64,000 nt of DNA from an uncultured Prevotella sp. (GTDB lineage: Bacteria > Bacteroidota > Bacteroidia > Bacteroidales > Bacteroidaceae), in assembly GCA_947169185.1 (NCBI GenBank), contig CAMVOS010000008.1, positions 1 through 64,000 on the forward strand, written 5' to 3'. The notes under the pieces are model-generated. The model was given only the letters and a program-made list of their open reading frames with translations. It did no database searches and was not told where the DNA came from. Positions 26,272-37,897 of the stretch are shown here, in pieces. How positions within the stretch are numbered: the first letter of the stretch is position 1; each line of letters begins with the position of its first letter. The position numbers and the translations under genes were made by a program.

Positions 26272-27837
26272 TTAATAGCCGTCGTTCTGTGAGAGGTTGG
26301 TGTTGAGGGCCCTGACATCGGCAGGGATGGGGTAGAGGCTGGTGTGACCATCAGTCTCGTCGACGGCATCAGGACCATCATAGAGCGACTTGTATTGTCC
26401 GAAACGGATAAGGTCCTGTCGACGCCATCCCTCCCAGCAGAGTTCGAGCATGCGTTCGTCCAGCAGGTTCTGGAGAGTATAGGGACGGGTAGGCATATTG
26501 GCTCGTTTGCGTACGGCATCGAAATCCTGATGACCGTCCTCATCCATTCGCAGCTTGGCTTCGGCACGCATGAGCAGCACGTCGGCAAAACGGAACAGCA
26601 CGATGTCGTTGTCCATGAGCTTGCCATCTTTGGGGGCATTCTTGTCCACCTCGTATTTGCGCATGCGGGCACCGGCTGTCTCGACATAGGGTGAACCGCT
26701 GAGGTCGAGTTCTACGGCCTCAGGATAATAGGTCAGGGGCTTGCCTGTGCGGTCAAGTATCGGATGACCATTCAGGTAATCGACGCGATCATAGAAGAAG
26801 TTGTCCATCAGACGGTAATCCGGCTCCTGGGTGCCATAACCGAAAATCTGCATGGTGCGCTTGGTGGCACACGAACCATTCTCGCCCGTAAAGCCGTAGG
26901 CTGCAGCATGTCGATAGTGGTAGCTGCGGTACATGTTCTGCTGCTGGTTGGTGTAGAGATGCTTGTCCATGGGAATCACAAAGATGTTCTCCTTGGAGAA
27001 GTGGTTGTTAACCAGGAAATTATCCGCGTAGTTGGTCTCCAACTCATAGCCCTCATCCTCGATTTCATCACAGTGTTTGATGCAAAGTTTGTAGTTCTCC
27101 AGATCCTCATGGCCCGTATAGACTGCAGCATTGAGATAGAGCTTGGCCAACACAAAAGAGGCAACAGAATATGTGATGCGTCCGTAGTAGTCGCCTTCAC
27201 TCACGCTGTTGGCGAATGGCAGCGCCTCTTTGCAGGTCTCCAACTCCTTGACACAGAAGTTATAGACCTCGCTACGCGGAGCACGTGTCACCTCGTTCAT
27301 CGAGACATGGGTAGACACCACGAGGGGTACATCGCCAAAGAGGTCGATAAGGTACCAGTAGTACATGGCTCGCAAGGCCCTGACCTCAGCACGCCATGAG
27401 GTGTAGTTGAAGCCAGCCAACTGCTGGTACTTGTCAAGCGTCTCTAACGAGCGGTTGCACAAGGTGATGACCTTATAGAGATATAACCAGGCATTCTTGG
27501 GGAGGTCATGGCCTGCCGTCCATGAATGCTTGTACATAGCCTGCCACAGGCCACCATCGTACCAGTCACCGCCTCGTGTGGGGAGTATGGCCTCGTCGGA
27601 ACCAAAGGTCTGGAGGTCATAGACCCCTCGGCACGTGCCTTGCAGACCTTGTCCGTCAAGATTGCCTCCGATGTGATAATACAAGGTTGCTACGGTGTTG
27701 CGGAAGAGTGCATCGGCATTCGTATATGCCTCCTCTTCAGGTATCTGGTCGCGCGGTTTCTCGTCAAGGGAACAGGCGGTGAGGACTGTGGCTATGGCAC
27801 AGCCTGCGAGACAACGGAATATATGATTGATGGACAT
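26272..27837 (-). CDS. RagB/SusD family outer-membrane lipoprotein
   Basis: Lipobox LTACS; SusD-like sequence (LRAMYYWYLIDLFGDVPLV, ELCWEGWRRQDLIRFG). Confidence 0.93.
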   Translation of the reverse strand: MSINHIFRCLAGCAIATVLTACSLDEKPRDQIPEEEAYTNADALFRNTVATLYYHIGGNLDGQGLQGTCRGVYDLQTFGSDEAILPTRGGDWYDGGLWQAMYKHSWTAGHDLPKNAWLYLYKVITLCNRSLETLDKYQQLAGFNYTSWRAEVRALRAMYYWYLIDLFGDVPLVVSTHVSMNEVTRAPRSEVYNFCVKELETCKEALPFANSVSEGDYYGRITYSVASFVLAKLYLNAAVYTGHEDLENYKLCIKHCDEIEDEGYELETNYADNFLVNNHFSKENIFVIPMDKHLYTNQQQNMYRSYHYRHAAAYGFTGENGSCATKRTMQIFGYGTQEPDYRLMDNFFYDRVDYLNGHPILDRTGKPLTYYPEAVELDLSGSPYVETAGARMRKYEVDKNAPKDGKLMDNDIVLFRFADVLLMRAEAKLRMDEDGHQDFDAVRKRANMPTRPYTLQNLLDERMLELCWEGWRRQDLIRFGQYKSLYDGPDAVDETDGHTSLYPIPADVRALNTNLSQNDGY

Positions 27838-27842
27838 GGTGT

Positions 27843-30506
27843 TCAGAATTGAATGTTAAGACCAAAAGAGTAGGAACGGTAGACTGGGAAGGACCGTTTG
27901 TCATCGACACCAATGGTACCATCAATGACCGATGAGTTAATCATGGGTGTCAGTCCCGAATAGCCGGTAATGGTGGCCAGATTATTGATGCTGCACGAGA
28001 GACGCAGGTTACGGATATACTTAGAGCGTAGGGGAACGTTCCACCCGACGGTCACATAGTCGATGTTCACGTAGTCGCCATTCTCCAGCCAATAGTCGCT
28101 GATGTCCTGATCCTGGATGTTCATCTCGGGAGCCCCCTGCATTACATTGTAGTTGGGCAGCGAGAGCATATTCATGTACGACAATGCCGTACCATTGTAT
28201 ATCTTGTGGCCAAAGGCACCATTCATCTGTACCGTGATGTCCCACTGCTTGTAGCGCAGGGCGATATTCGAGCCCATCGTGGCCTTTGGTGTGGCCTGTC
28301 CGCAGATATAGCTCTCGTCGGTCTTCATATATTCCTTGCCACCGTTGGCATTCTCCTTGAAGCCCAAGAAGTGAGGCAGATAGAAGACGCCAAGCGGTTG
28401 TCCCACGATTTGATAGCAGACATCGCTGGCACCATGATAGCCTGCACCGTAGAGATAGCTGAGGCCTTTGATGTTAGGTGCCGTGAGGTGTTGCCCGTTG
28501 TAGTCGCCATTCAGCGTGATGAGCTTGTTTGCCTCAAAGGTCCAGTTCATATTGATGGTCAGCTCCAGGTCTTTCTGGCGGATGGGGGTGATACCGAATC
28601 CCAGCTCAAAGCCGTGGTTGCGCATCTTACCGAGGTTGGCCAGCAGGTGGTCGTAGGTAAAGGGTGGTACCGGCACGTCATAGCTGTAGAGCATGTCGCT
28701 GGTGCGCGACGAGTAGAAATCTGCCGTCAGCACAATGCGGTTCTGCCAAAAGGCCATGTCCAGTCCTACGTTGAAGGTACGCTTGATTTCCCAGCGCAGG
28801 TCAGGATTGGCATTACGGATGGTGCCCAGTGTGGTGGATAGTGCGCCATTGACGTTGACGATACCATTGGGCTGTATGAGCTGTTGTGACATATAGGAGT
28901 CGATACCCCCCAGGTTACCACTCTTGCCATAGCCCATGCGCAGCTTCAGTTTGCTCAGCCAGGGGACAGACGCCATCCAAGGCTCGTCGCTTACGACCCA
29001 TGCACCGCTGATGGAGGGGAAGAATCCCCATCGGTTGTTGGCACCAACCTTCGACGAGCCGTCGGTACGGGCATTGACATTCAGCGTGTAACGATTCAGA
29101 TAGGTATACTGTGCCCGGAAGAGGAACGACTCCATGTGTGTGTCGGCAAAGAAGGAGTTGGTACCTTCCCAAGGACGTGCAGCACCAGCCGAAAGGTTAT
29201 CGTAGCCATAGGCGTCTGTGGAGAAACTATAGACCGTTGTATAGAATCCTTTCAATTTCTGACTCTCTGCCTCGACGAGTGCCAGCAGGTCCAGATGATG
29301 GTCTGTACCGAAGTCATGCTGCCAGTTGAGTGACAGGTTGCCCAGCCATTCCTCGCTCTTGCTATGTCTGCGATATGCCTCGCCATGGCTCCACACGATG
29401 GTAGGGTAGTAGTGTCCATTGTCGATGCTGTTATAGGAGAATGAGCCGAAGGCTGACATCGTCAGGCCATAGCCCAGATTGGTCGTTACCTTCAGGTGGG
29501 TGTTCACATGCGCATTGTTTTCGTCGTCCTGCATGGTCAACAGCGAGTTGGGGTTATTGATCCAAAGGGCTTCGGGCACCTGACCGAACGTACCATCGGC
29601 ATTGCGACCGTCAGGGTATGTGGGATTGAAGGTCGCTGCTGAGTAGAACAGCTTCTGCTGGAAAGGTATGTAATCAAATTTCTGTAGCGATCCGAAGACA
29701 CCCAGTTCGAAAGTCATCCTGTTGTCAAAGGCCCGTTGCATGATATCGAGCTTGGCAATGTAGTTACGGTAGCGGTTGTTCTTGATAATGGTGCGATGAT
29801 CCTGCATACCGATGGAGGCACGGTAGTTGGCCGTCTGTGAACCGCCTCCAAAGGCGATATGGTGGTTATGTACGACACCTGTCCGTGTGGGCGATTTTGT
29901 GAAATCGGTGTCGTAGCCCTTGTCGATGATGCTCATGCCTAACTGGCAGGCTGCTTGCCGGAACTGTGGGGCACTGAGCATATCCAAGTTTTTATAGATG
30001 CTCTCGAAACCAATGTTGCCATTATAGGCGATATGGAAACGCTCTCCACTGCCTTTTTTCGTGACTACCTGGATGACACCTGCTGCACCACGGCTACCAT
30101 ATTGGGCAGTCTCTGAGGCATCCTTCAGAATGGTGAAGCTCTCGATGTCGGCAGGATAGATGGTAGACAATGTCGTGATGTCACTCTGTACACCGTCGAT
30201 GATGACCAACGGGTCGTTGCCACCAGTCAGTGAGGTGGTGCCTCGCACACGAACGGCATTGATCATCGCCTCTTGGTTGATACCGGACTGTACCTGTACA
30301 CCGGCAGCCTGACCTGAGAGCGCGTCCAGTGAGTTGTTGACCAGTCCTTTGTTCATGCGCTCCTGTGTCACCTGGTCTACGGCACCAGCTGTTGTCCGCT
30401 GATTACCACTGCTATAGCCAATGCACACACGAGTAGAGTCTTTCGGGGTCTGTGCCGCTCCAGTGATGCTGATGGCAAGGAGTGTTGTGGTCAGTAGTAA
30501 TTTCAT
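27843..30506 (-). CDS. SusC/RagA family TonB-linked outer membrane protein (short form)
   Basis: Plug domain (ALSGQAAGVQVQSG...VRVRGTTSLTGGNDPLVIIDGVQSD), TonB-dependent barrel to C-terminal YSFGLNIQF; lacks the usual N-terminal carboxypeptidase-regulatory-like domain. Confidence 0.93.
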   Translation of the reverse strand: MKLLLTTTLLAISITGAAQTPKDSTRVCIGYSSGNQRTTAGAVDQVTQERMNKGLVNNSLDALSGQAAGVQVQSGINQEAMINAVRVRGTTSLTGGNDPLVIIDGVQSDITTLSTIYPADIESFTILKDASETAQYGSRGAAGVIQVVTKKGSGERFHIAYNGNIGFESIYKNLDMLSAPQFRQAACQLGMSIIDKGYDTDFTKSPTRTGVVHNHHIAFGGGSQTANYRASIGMQDHRTIIKNNRYRNYIAKLDIMQRAFDNRMTFELGVFGSLQKFDYIPFQQKLFYSAATFNPTYPDGRNADGTFGQVPEALWINNPNSLLTMQDDENNAHVNTHLKVTTNLGYGLTMSAFGSFSYNSIDNGHYYPTIVWSHGEAYRRHSKSEEWLGNLSLNWQHDFGTDHHLDLLALVEAESQKLKGFYTTVYSFSTDAYGYDNLSAGAARPWEGTNSFFADTHMESFLFRAQYTYLNRYTLNVNARTDGSSKVGANNRWGFFPSISGAWVVSDEPWMASVPWLSKLKLRMGYGKSGNLGGIDSYMSQQLIQPNGIVNVNGALSTTLGTIRNANPDLRWEIKRTFNVGLDMAFWQNRIVLTADFYSSRTSDMLYSYDVPVPPFTYDHLLANLGKMRNHGFELGFGITPIRQKDLELTINMNWTFEANKLITLNGDYNGQHLTAPNIKGLSYLYGAGYHGASDVCYQIVGQPLGVFYLPHFLGFKENANGGKEYMKTDESYICGQATPKATMGSNIALRYKQWDITVQMNGAFGHKIYNGTALSYMNMLSLPNYNVMQGAPEMNIQDQDISDYWLENGDYVNIDYVTVGWNVPLRSKYIRNLRLSCSINNLATITGYSGLTPMINSSVIDGTIGVDDKRSFPVYRSYSFGLNIQF

Positions 30507-30534
30507 AGTGTCGTGTTGTTTTTAGCATATTGTT

Positions 30535-31704
30535 TTATTCTAATGAACGCTTATACCATTCGAAGAGTTTCCTGACGCCTTCGTCAATCTCAACTTTGTG
30601 CGTCCAGCCTAACGAATGGAGTTTTGATACATCGATGAGTTTGCGCATGGTGCCATCGGGCTTGGAGGTGTCGAATTCCACCTCGCCTTCGAAGCCAACA
30701 GCCTTGACAACGAGCTCAGAGAGTTCGCGGATGGTGAGTTCCTTGCCCGTGCCAACATTGATGTGGCAGTTGCGGATCTCGCCTAACTGAGGAATGGCAC
30801 CACCACGACCAGCTGAGTGGTTGCGGTCTACAGCACCATCGGTACTGGCACCATAGTGTACGCTCGAATACTTCTCGATGCCTATCACATCCTTGAAGTC
30901 GACGTTCAGCAGCACATGCACAGAGGCATCGGCCATGTCCTCGGACCACAGGAATTCGCGCAATGGGGTGCCGGTGCCCCAAAGGGTCACCTTGTTGTCT
31001 TCAATGCCGTATTTCCGTAATAACATTAAAACGGTATCACGGGATGAAGAACCATCGACGCCCTCAACGGGACGCTTATTCAAATCCGTGGCTATCTTGT
31101 CCCATGCGCCATCATGAATCAGCTTGGCCAGATAGACCTTACGCATCATGGCGGGCATCACATGGCTGTTCTCCAGATGGAAATTGTCGTTCGGACCATA
31201 CAGATTGGTGGGCATCACAGCGATGTAGTTGGTGCCATACTGCAGATTATAACTTTCGCACATTTTCAGACCCGCAATCTTCGCAATAGCATACTCCTCG
31301 TTGGTGTACTCCAGCGGGCTGGTGAGGAGGCAGTCTTCCTTCATGGGTTGCGGTGCATTCTTCGGGTAGATACAAGTACTACCCAGGAACAGCAGCTTCT
31401 TCACACCATGGGCATAGGCCTCACTGATGACGTTACACTGTATCTTCATGTTCATCATGATGAAGTCAGCGCGATACAATGAATTGGCCATGATGCCGCC
31501 TACAAAGGCTGCTGCCAGCACCACAGCATCCGGACGCTCCTCGTCGAAGAAATGCTTCACGGCCACCTGGTCGGTCAGATCCAGCTCCTTGTGCGTTCTT
31601 CCCACAAGGTTGTTGTAGCCTCGGGCCTTCAGGTTGTTCCAAATAGCGGAGCCCACTAATCCGTGATGCCCCGCTACATATATCTTACTTTCTTTATTCA
31701 GCAT
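30535..31704 (-). CDS. fcl: GDP-L-fucose synthase
   Basis: [60 protein letters not shown]. Confidence 0.93.
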   Translation of the reverse strand: MLNKESKIYVAGHHGLVGSAIWNNLKARGYNNLVGRTHKELDLTDQVAVKHFFDEERPDAVVLAAAFVGGIMANSLYRADFIMMNMKIQCNVISEAYAHGVKKLLFLGSTCIYPKNAPQPMKEDCLLTSPLEYTNEEYAIAKIAGLKMCESYNLQYGTNYIAVMPTNLYGPNDNFHLENSHVMPAMMRKVYLAKLIHDGAWDKIATDLNKRPVEGVDGSSSRDTVLMLLRKYGIEDNKVTLWGTGTPLREFLWSEDMADASVHVLLNVDFKDVIGIEKYSSVHYGASTDGAVDRNHSAGRGGAIPQLGEIRNCHINVGTGKELTIRELSELVVKAVGFEGEVEFDTSKPDGTMRKLIDVSKLHSLGWTHKVEIDEGVRKLFEWYKRSLE

Positions 31705-32788
31705 CTTCTTTCTCCATTTGTGCTTTCAAGAACAACTTCTTCACAAACTTCATGTCGTGCTTCACCATAATTTTGACAAGTTCAGGGAAGCTGGTCTTCT
31801 GTGGATTCCAACCCAATTTGGCCTTGGCCTTGGCAGGATTACCTAACAGTTGCTCAACCTCGGCTGGACGGAAGTACTTAGGATCGACCTCGACCAATGC
31901 CTTGCCTGTGGCCTTGTCGTAACCCTTCTCGTCAACACCATCGCCACGCCATTCCAGTTCGATACCAACCTCCTTGAAGGCCAAACTCGTGAATTCACGA
32001 ACAGTATGGTATTCGCCAGTGGCAATAACAAAGTCGTCGGGCTCTGGCTGCTGCAGGATGAGCCACATGCACTCGATATAGTCCTTGGCATAGCCCCAGT
32101 CACGCAGTGAGTTCAGGTTGCCCAGATAGAGCTTGTCCTGATAACCCTGGGCGATACGGGCGGCAGCCAGCGTAATCTTACGTGTCACGAAGTTCTCGCC
32201 ACGACGCTCACTCTCGTGGTTGAACAGGATACCATTGCAGCAGAACATGCCATACGACTCACGGTAGTTCTTCATAATCCAGAAACCATAGAGCTTGGCA
32301 ACGGCATACGGACTGCGAGGGTAGAAAGGAGTCGTCTCGCTTTGCGGCACCTCCTGTACCTTACCATATAACTCACTGGTTGATGCCTGATAGATACGGC
32401 ATGTCTTTTCTAGTCCACAGATACGTACAGCCTCCAACAGGCGTAGTACACCGTCAGCATCTACATCCGCTGTATATTCCGGTACGTCAAAGGATACCTT
32501 CACGTGACTCTGGGCTGCCAGATTGTATATTTCTGTTGGTCTCACCTCACCGATGACACGAATGAGTGATGACGAGTCGGTCATGTCGGCCCAATGTAGG
32601 TTTACCAGGCGTGCCTTCTTCATGTCGCGCACCCACTCGTCCAGATAGAGGTGTTCGATACGTCCCGTGTTGAACGACGAAGAACGGCGTAGCAAACCGT
32701 GAACTTCGTAGCCTTTCTCAATGAGGAACTCGGCCAGATACGAACCGTCCTGACCAGTAATGCCAGTAATAAGAGCTATATTCTTCAT
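31694..32788 (-). CDS. gmd: GDP-mannose 4,6-dehydratase
   Basis: [43 protein letters not shown]. Confidence 0.97.
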   Translation of the reverse strand: MKNIALITGITGQDGSYLAEFLIEKGYEVHGLLRRSSSFNTGRIEHLYLDEWVRDMKKARLVNLHWADMTDSSSLIRVIGEVRPTEIYNLAAQSHVKVSFDVPEYTADVDADGVLRLLEAVRICGLEKTCRIYQASTSELYGKVQEVPQSETTPFYPRSPYAVAKLYGFWIMKNYRESYGMFCCNGILFNHESERRGENFVTRKITLAAARIAQGYQDKLYLGNLNSLRDWGYAKDYIECMWLILQQPEPDDFVIATGEYHTVREFTSLAFKEVGIELEWRGDGVDEKGYDKATGKALVEVDPKYFRPAEVEQLLGNPAKAKAKLGWNPQKTSFPELVKIMVKHDMKFVKKLFLKAQMEKEDAE

Positions 32789-33864
32789 TTATCTTGTCCA
32801 CTAAATTGCTTGATTCTTTGTTCTTCCGACAGCTTACAGATGAGCAAGGTGTCATTGTTCTCGGCCACGATGAAACCATCCAATCCCTGAATGACCACCT
32901 TCTTCTCCTGTGTAGTATGCACGATATTGTTATGACTCTCGAAGAGTGTGATATCCGGTCCGATACAGGCATTGCCATACAAGTCCTTCTTGGTCTGCTG
33001 GTGCAGAGAACCCCATGTGCCCAGATCACTCCAGCCGAAGTCGGCAGGGCATACAAAGATTTCTTCGGCCTTCTCCATGATGGCATAGTCTACCGAGATA
33101 TTCTCGCACTCGGGGAACTGCTCGTCGATGGTAGCCTGCTCCTTGTCAGTGCCATAGACAGGCAGCATGCCCTCGAAAATCTTGGCCATTGTGGGCTGGT
33201 ACATGCGGAAGGCATTGACAATGGTGTTAACATTCCAGATAAAGATGCCCGCATTCCAGAAGTAGTTGTTCTTTGAAATATACCTTGTAGCCGTAGCCAA
33301 ATCGGGCTTCTCGCGGAATGAGTCTACACGGAATATCTCCTTGTTGCGCAGCGATTGTGCCGAGAGGTTGGCCTCGATATAGCCGTAACCCGTCTCTGGA
33401 CGGTTAGGCTTCATGCCCAGCGTGATGATGGCATCGCTCTCGCCTGAGAATGTCAGACATGCGCTGATTACGCGCTGGAATTCCTGTACATTCATGACAA
33501 TATGGTCACTGGGGGTTACTACGATGTTGGCCTTTGGATCTTTCGACTTGATGCGCCATGACACGTAGGCGATGCATGGTGCAGTGTTTCTACGGCATGG
33601 CTCACACAGGATGTGGTCCTGAGGCATGTCGGGTAACTGCTCAGCAACAGTGTCGGCATAGTTCCTGTTCGTTACTACCCATATATTTTTAGCATTGACG
33701 ATACCCTGAAAACGCTCTACCGTCAGTTGTAACAACGACTTGCCGATGCCCATGACATCGATAAACTGCTTCGGCTTCTCAGCCGTGCTCATAGGCCAAA
33801 AACGACTACCTACGCCGCCTGCCATGATGACCAGATGATTATTGATTCTTGCCATAATCTGCAA
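32785..33864 (-). CDS. manC: Mannose-1-phosphate guanylyltransferase
   Basis: [42 protein letters not shown]. Confidence 0.95.
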   Translation of the reverse strand: MQIMARINNHLVIMAGGVGSRFWPMSTAEKPKQFIDVMGIGKSLLQLTVERFQGIVNAKNIWVVTNRNYADTVAEQLPDMPQDHILCEPCRRNTAPCIAYVSWRIKSKDPKANIVVTPSDHIVMNVQEFQRVISACLTFSGESDAIITLGMKPNRPETGYGYIEANLSAQSLRNKEIFRVDSFREKPDLATATRYISKNNYFWNAGIFIWNVNTIVNAFRMYQPTMAKIFEGMLPVYGTDKEQATIDEQFPECENISVDYAIMEKAEEIFVCPADFGWSDLGTWGSLHQQTKKDLYGNACIGPDITLFESHNNIVHTTQEKKVVIQGLDGFIVAENNDTLLICKLSEEQRIKQFSGQDK

Positions 33865-33921
33865 TAAGTTAATGAATAGAATGATGCAAAATTAATAAAT
33901 ATCTATGAATTAACCAAATAA

Positions 33922-33957
33922 TAGCCCCGCTTTTTTCAGAGCGAGGCTACTTTTTTT
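33922..33957. terminator. Terminator hairpin (DedA side / manC promoter side)
   Basis: TAGCCCCGCttttttcagAGCGAGGCTA + T-run; A/T-rich on both sides. Confidence 0.6.
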
Positions 33958-33977
33958 GTCTTGGATTAAGAAGGGGC

Positions 33978-34604
33978 TTATGCTGTCCTTTTCTTCATCC
34001 ATGTCTTGACGGCAAACCAGATGATGGCTATCACGACAAGGGCGATGATGATGAGCTTGATGTACTCGGCATACTCAGAAATCTTATCGTTCAGCTGATC
34101 CTCGGGAACGATGGTGTGCAGATACCAGCCCAGCCCAGCCAGGATGGCATGCCAGCAACCGGCACCGATAGTGGTGTAGAGAAGGAACTTCCAGTAGTTC
34201 ATGCGTGCCAGTCCGGCAGGAATCGAGATAAGGTGGCGGATGCCAGGAATCAGTCGACCAGTCAGTGTGGCCACGATGCCATGTTCATCGAAGTAACGCT
34301 CTGACTTCTCGACTTTTTCTTGATTCAGCAGACACATCTTGCCCCATTTGCTATTGGCGAACTTGTAGATGACGGGACGTCCGACATAGAGTGCTACAAC
34401 ATAGTTAATACTGGCACCGAGATCGGCACCGATGGTGGCAAAGAGGATGACCAACCAAACGTCTAACTGTCCGCTGGCTGCATGGTAGGCAGCCGGGGTT
34501 ACTACGAATTCAGAGGGCACAGGTACCACCGTACTCTCCAACAGCATCAGAAACAGGATGGTGCCGTAGTTGAGGTTGCTAAGCAGTGATGTTATAAAAT
34601 TCAT
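33978..34604 (-). CDS. DedA family membrane protein
   Basis: MNFITSLLSNLNYGTILFLMLLESTVVPVPSEFVVTPA...GRPVIYKF; start 34604 preferred. Confidence 0.92.
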   Translation of the reverse strand: MNFITSLLSNLNYGTILFLMLLESTVVPVPSEFVVTPAAYHAASGQLDVWLVILFATIGADLGASINYVVALYVGRPVIYKFANSKWGKMCLLNQEKVEKSERYFDEHGIVATLTGRLIPGIRHLISIPAGLARMNYWKFLLYTTIGAGCWHAILAGLGWYLHTIVPEDQLNDKISEYAEYIKLIIIALVVIAIIWFAVKTWMKKRTA

Positions 34605-34641
34605 TTTATTTCGTATTTTCGTTGTTTTCGATGTTTCGAGA

Positions 34642-36075
34642 TCACGAGTTATTGTGGAGCCGTTGCTCCATGTATGTGACATAATCGCTGACGGGCAGGG
34701 TCTCAGGGAAGAGACAACCGAGTACGCTAAAAGCCTCTTTAGGATCTTGCTCAACAGCCAACCGCAAATATTTTATAAACTCCTCGTTACGCCCCAGATC
34801 ATAACAGCACAGCGCCATATAGGCATTGCCACTTTTGTATTCAGGATAGTATTCCCTGACAAGTTGGAAGAACTTGAGCAGCATTTGGTAGCAGGCGTTA
34901 AGATAGCGATTGTCATAGAGTGACACAATGATGCGCAACAAGATGGCCGGTGAATTATCGCTCTTCATAATGGCCTGTTTAAAGGCCTCTTCAGCTTCAG
35001 CAATCAGGTTGTTTTGCAACAAGATATGGCCTTTGACCACCAGCATGTCTGTATGGTCGCAATCATACGCCTCTGTCTTGTCGAGCATATCTAGGGCTTG
35101 TTTGACTTGATGTTGGGCACTATAGCAGAATGCCAGTTCCTGATAGATCTGTGCCAGGAATGGCGAATCCTTGGGGGCTACAGCCAATGCCATGCGTAGC
35201 AGGGGCAAAGCCTCGTCGTGGCGAACCATATTGACCAGACAGACACCTTGGTGTAATAGTCCGAATTCGTCATCGGGTTCCAGCTCGCTATAGCGTTTAA
35301 AGTATTTCAGCGCCTCTTCGTAATTGCCTAATCGGAACAGTCCACTGGCTTTGCTGCTGACAGCATCAGGGTCGTTAGGATCAATGGCGATGGCATATTC
35401 AGAACTGGTAATGGCATTCGAATAGTCTTCGTTCATGAACTGTGCCGATGCCAGCGCATTCCAATACTGTTTGGAGTAGGGATGCTGGTCAATTAGTTCG
35501 TTGAAGATACGTTCCGAATCCTTGTACTTGCCTAGTCCGAATAGTGTACGTGCCATGAGTTCCTTGAAGTCGTCGCTTTCGTCACCTCGTGAACGAAGCA
35601 TCCATTCGTAGGCCTTTTCGTTCTGGTCGTAGTCGATGTAGAGGTTGGCACAGTCGCGTACAAAGTCTTCATACTCATCGGGTTCCACACTCTTTGCATA
35701 TTCGCGCAGGTAGTCATCAGCCTGCTGGCTGTTACCCTCGGCAATCATAATTTCGGCCACCAGATAGTGATAGTCTGGGTCGTCATGATTCTCTATCTCG
35801 TCACAATAGAAATGAGCTTGTGTGAAGTCACCGATGCCAACGGCCTTACGGGCTTTGAAAACGTTAGGCAATGTTGCGGTGGGGTATAACTCAAGGGCAT
35901 AGTCGATAGCTGCTTCAGCCTTGTCGTCGAAGCCTTGCCATCCATAGTAATCGGCCAAATCTACTAAGTCGTCAGCATCCATAAATGGGTTTCTGCCCGC
36001 ATTTATGGATGCCTCGTAGTTTTCCAGCAGTTCCTGGAATTCTTCGCTCTTGAAATATTCTTCGTCGATGTTCAA
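34642..36075 (-). CDS. TPR repeat protein
   Basis: Successive TPR-like helices throughout 477 aa. Confidence 0.85.
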   Translation of the reverse strand: MNIDEEYFKSEEFQELLENYEASINAGRNPFMDADDLVDLADYYGWQGFDDKAEAAIDYALELYPTATLPNVFKARKAVGIGDFTQAHFYCDEIENHDDPDYHYLVAEIMIAEGNSQQADDYLREYAKSVEPDEYEDFVRDCANLYIDYDQNEKAYEWMLRSRGDESDDFKELMARTLFGLGKYKDSERIFNELIDQHPYSKQYWNALASAQFMNEDYSNAITSSEYAIAIDPNDPDAVSSKASGLFRLGNYEEALKYFKRYSELEPDDEFGLLHQGVCLVNMVRHDEALPLLRMALAVAPKDSPFLAQIYQELAFCYSAQHQVKQALDMLDKTEAYDCDHTDMLVVKGHILLQNNLIAEAEEAFKQAIMKSDNSPAILLRIIVSLYDNRYLNACYQMLLKFFQLVREYYPEYKSGNAYMALCCYDLGRNEEFIKYLRLAVEQDPKEAFSVLGCLFPETLPVSDYVTYMEQRLHNNS

Positions 36076-36099
36076 GTATTCTCTAACTTCTCTAACTTC

Positions 36100-37857
36100 T
36101 TACCTCTTCCAAGTATCTTTCAGTCCGACAGTCTTGTTGAACACAAGATGATTGGGCGTGGTGTCCAGATCCAGCGTGAAGTATCCGATACGCTGGAACT
36201 GTAGGAAGTCGCCAGCCTTCTTCTCCTTCAGGTAGGGTTCGACCATGCAATTATCCAGAACCTTCAATGAGTCAGGATTCAGCAGTTCGCGGAAGTCGCG
36301 TTCGTCAGCGCCAGGATTCTCGATGGAGAACAGACGGTCATAGAGGCGTACCTCGGCCTTCACAGCATCCGCGCAGTTTACCCAATGTAGTGTCTTACCC
36401 TTGATCTTACGGTCGGCACCAGGCTGTCCGCTACGTGTCTCAGGGTCATAGGTGGCATAAACGGTTGTCACATTGCCCTCGGCATCTTTGTCGCAGGGGT
36501 GCTCCTCGTCACACTTGATGATGTAGGCATTCTTCAGACGGACCTCCTTACCAGGGGCTAGACGCTGGAACTTCTTCTCAGCTACCTCCATGAAGTCGTC
36601 GCGCTCAATCCACAGCTCACGGCTGAAGGTCACCTTGTGTGTACCCTCGGCCTCGTTCTCGGGATTGTTCACAGCTTCCATCTCCTCGGTCTTACCTTCT
36701 GGATAGTTGGTCAGAATCAGCTTAATAGGATCTAGAACGGCACTGACACGAGTCGCCTTCTTGTTCAGGTCGTCGCGCACGTTCGACTCCAACAAAGCAT
36801 AGTCGTTCAGGGCGTCGAACTTGGTATAGCCGATGGCATTGATGAAGTTACGCACACTCTGCGACGAATAGCCGCGACGGCGCATACCGCAGACGGTTGG
36901 CATGCGGGGGTCGTCCCATCCGTTCACCAGCTTCTCGTCCACCAGCGCCTTCAGCTTACGCTTCGACATCACGGTATAGGTGATGTTCAGACGGTTGAAC
37001 TCAATCTGGCGTGTGCCGTCGTACTTGGCGTCAACGATGTCGGGATTATAGTCGCCGGCCTTACCCTCGGCAATCTGCTCCTTGATGTATTCGCGCAACA
37101 GCTCCACAAACTTGTCGTACAGCGGACGGTGAGGCACGAACTCCAGCGTACAGATAGAGTGGGTGACGCCCTCGAAGTAGTCCGACTGGCCGTGGGCGAA
37201 GTCGTACATCGGGTAGCAGTGCCACTTCGTACCGGTACGGTGGTGGGGAATCTGAATGATGCGATAGATGATGGGGTCGCGGAAGTGCATGTTGGGGTTC
37301 GCCATGTCCAGCTTGGCACGCAGCACCATCGAGCCCTCCACGGCCTCGGCGGTGTTCATGTGCTCAAACAGGCGCAGGTTCTCCTCCACGGGGCGGTCGC
37401 GGAACGGACTGGGTCTTCCCGGCTGTGTCGGCGTACCCTTCTGCTCGGCAATCTGCTCCGAGGTCTGCTCGTCCACGTAGGCCAGCCCTTTTTTGATGAG
37501 CCATACGGCAAAGTCCCACAGCTTCTCGAAATAGTCCGAGGCGTAGTACACGTTCTCCCAGTGGAAACCGAGCCACTTGATGTCGCTCATGATGTTCTCC
37601 ACGTATTCCGTGTTCTCTTTCGTGGGATTCGTATCGTCGAAACGCAGGTTACAGATGCCGCCGAACTCCTCGGCAGCACCGAAATCCATGCAGATGGCCT
37701 TGGCGTGGCCGATGTGGATATATCCGTTGGGTTCTGGTGGGAAACGCGTCTGAATGCGTCCACCATTCTTACCTGCTTCCAGGTCTTCCTTTACAAACTG
37801 TTCTACGAAGCTGAGGCTTTTCTTCTCCTCGCCTTCAGTCATAATCTTTTCTTCCAT
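36100..37857 (-). CDS. glnS: Glutaminyl-tRNA synthetase
   Basis: TRFPPEPNGYIHIGHAKAICMDFG; VMSKRKLKALVDE. Confidence 0.97.
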   Translation of the reverse strand: MEEKIMTEGEEKKSLSFVEQFVKEDLEAGKNGGRIQTRFPPEPNGYIHIGHAKAICMDFGAAEEFGGICNLRFDDTNPTKENTEYVENIMSDIKWLGFHWENVYYASDYFEKLWDFAVWLIKKGLAYVDEQTSEQIAEQKGTPTQPGRPSPFRDRPVEENLRLFEHMNTAEAVEGSMVLRAKLDMANPNMHFRDPIIYRIIQIPHHRTGTKWHCYPMYDFAHGQSDYFEGVTHSICTLEFVPHRPLYDKFVELLREYIKEQIAEGKAGDYNPDIVDAKYDGTRQIEFNRLNITYTVMSKRKLKALVDEKLVNGWDDPRMPTVCGMRRRGYSSQSVRNFINAIGYTKFDALNDYALLESNVRDDLNKKATRVSAVLDPIKLILTNYPEGKTEEMEAVNNPENEAEGTHKVTFSRELWIERDDFMEVAEKKFQRLAPGKEVRLKNAYIIKCDEEHPCDKDAEGNVTTVYATYDPETRSGQPGADRKIKGKTLHWVNCADAVKAEVRLYDRLFSIENPGADERDFRELLNPDSLKVLDNCMVEPYLKEKKAGDFLQFQRIGYFTLDLDTTPNHLVFNKTVGLKDTWKR

Positions 37858-37868
37858 ATCTTGTTTCT

Positions 37869-37897
37869 TAACTTTTATCTTTTATCTCTTATCTTAC
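37869..37897. repeat. Heptamer tandem repeat between glnS and mltG
   Basis: cttttat cttttat ctcttat cttactt. Confidence 0.8.

Noticed and set aside
26764-27399. 211-aa plus-strand ORF
   Set aside because: Antisense to the SusD-like gene.
30840-30930. Insertion-like segment [30 protein letters not shown] in GDP-fucose synthase
   Set aside because: Longer than some Fcl proteins, but the frame is clean and no DNA repeat is present; probably lineage variation.
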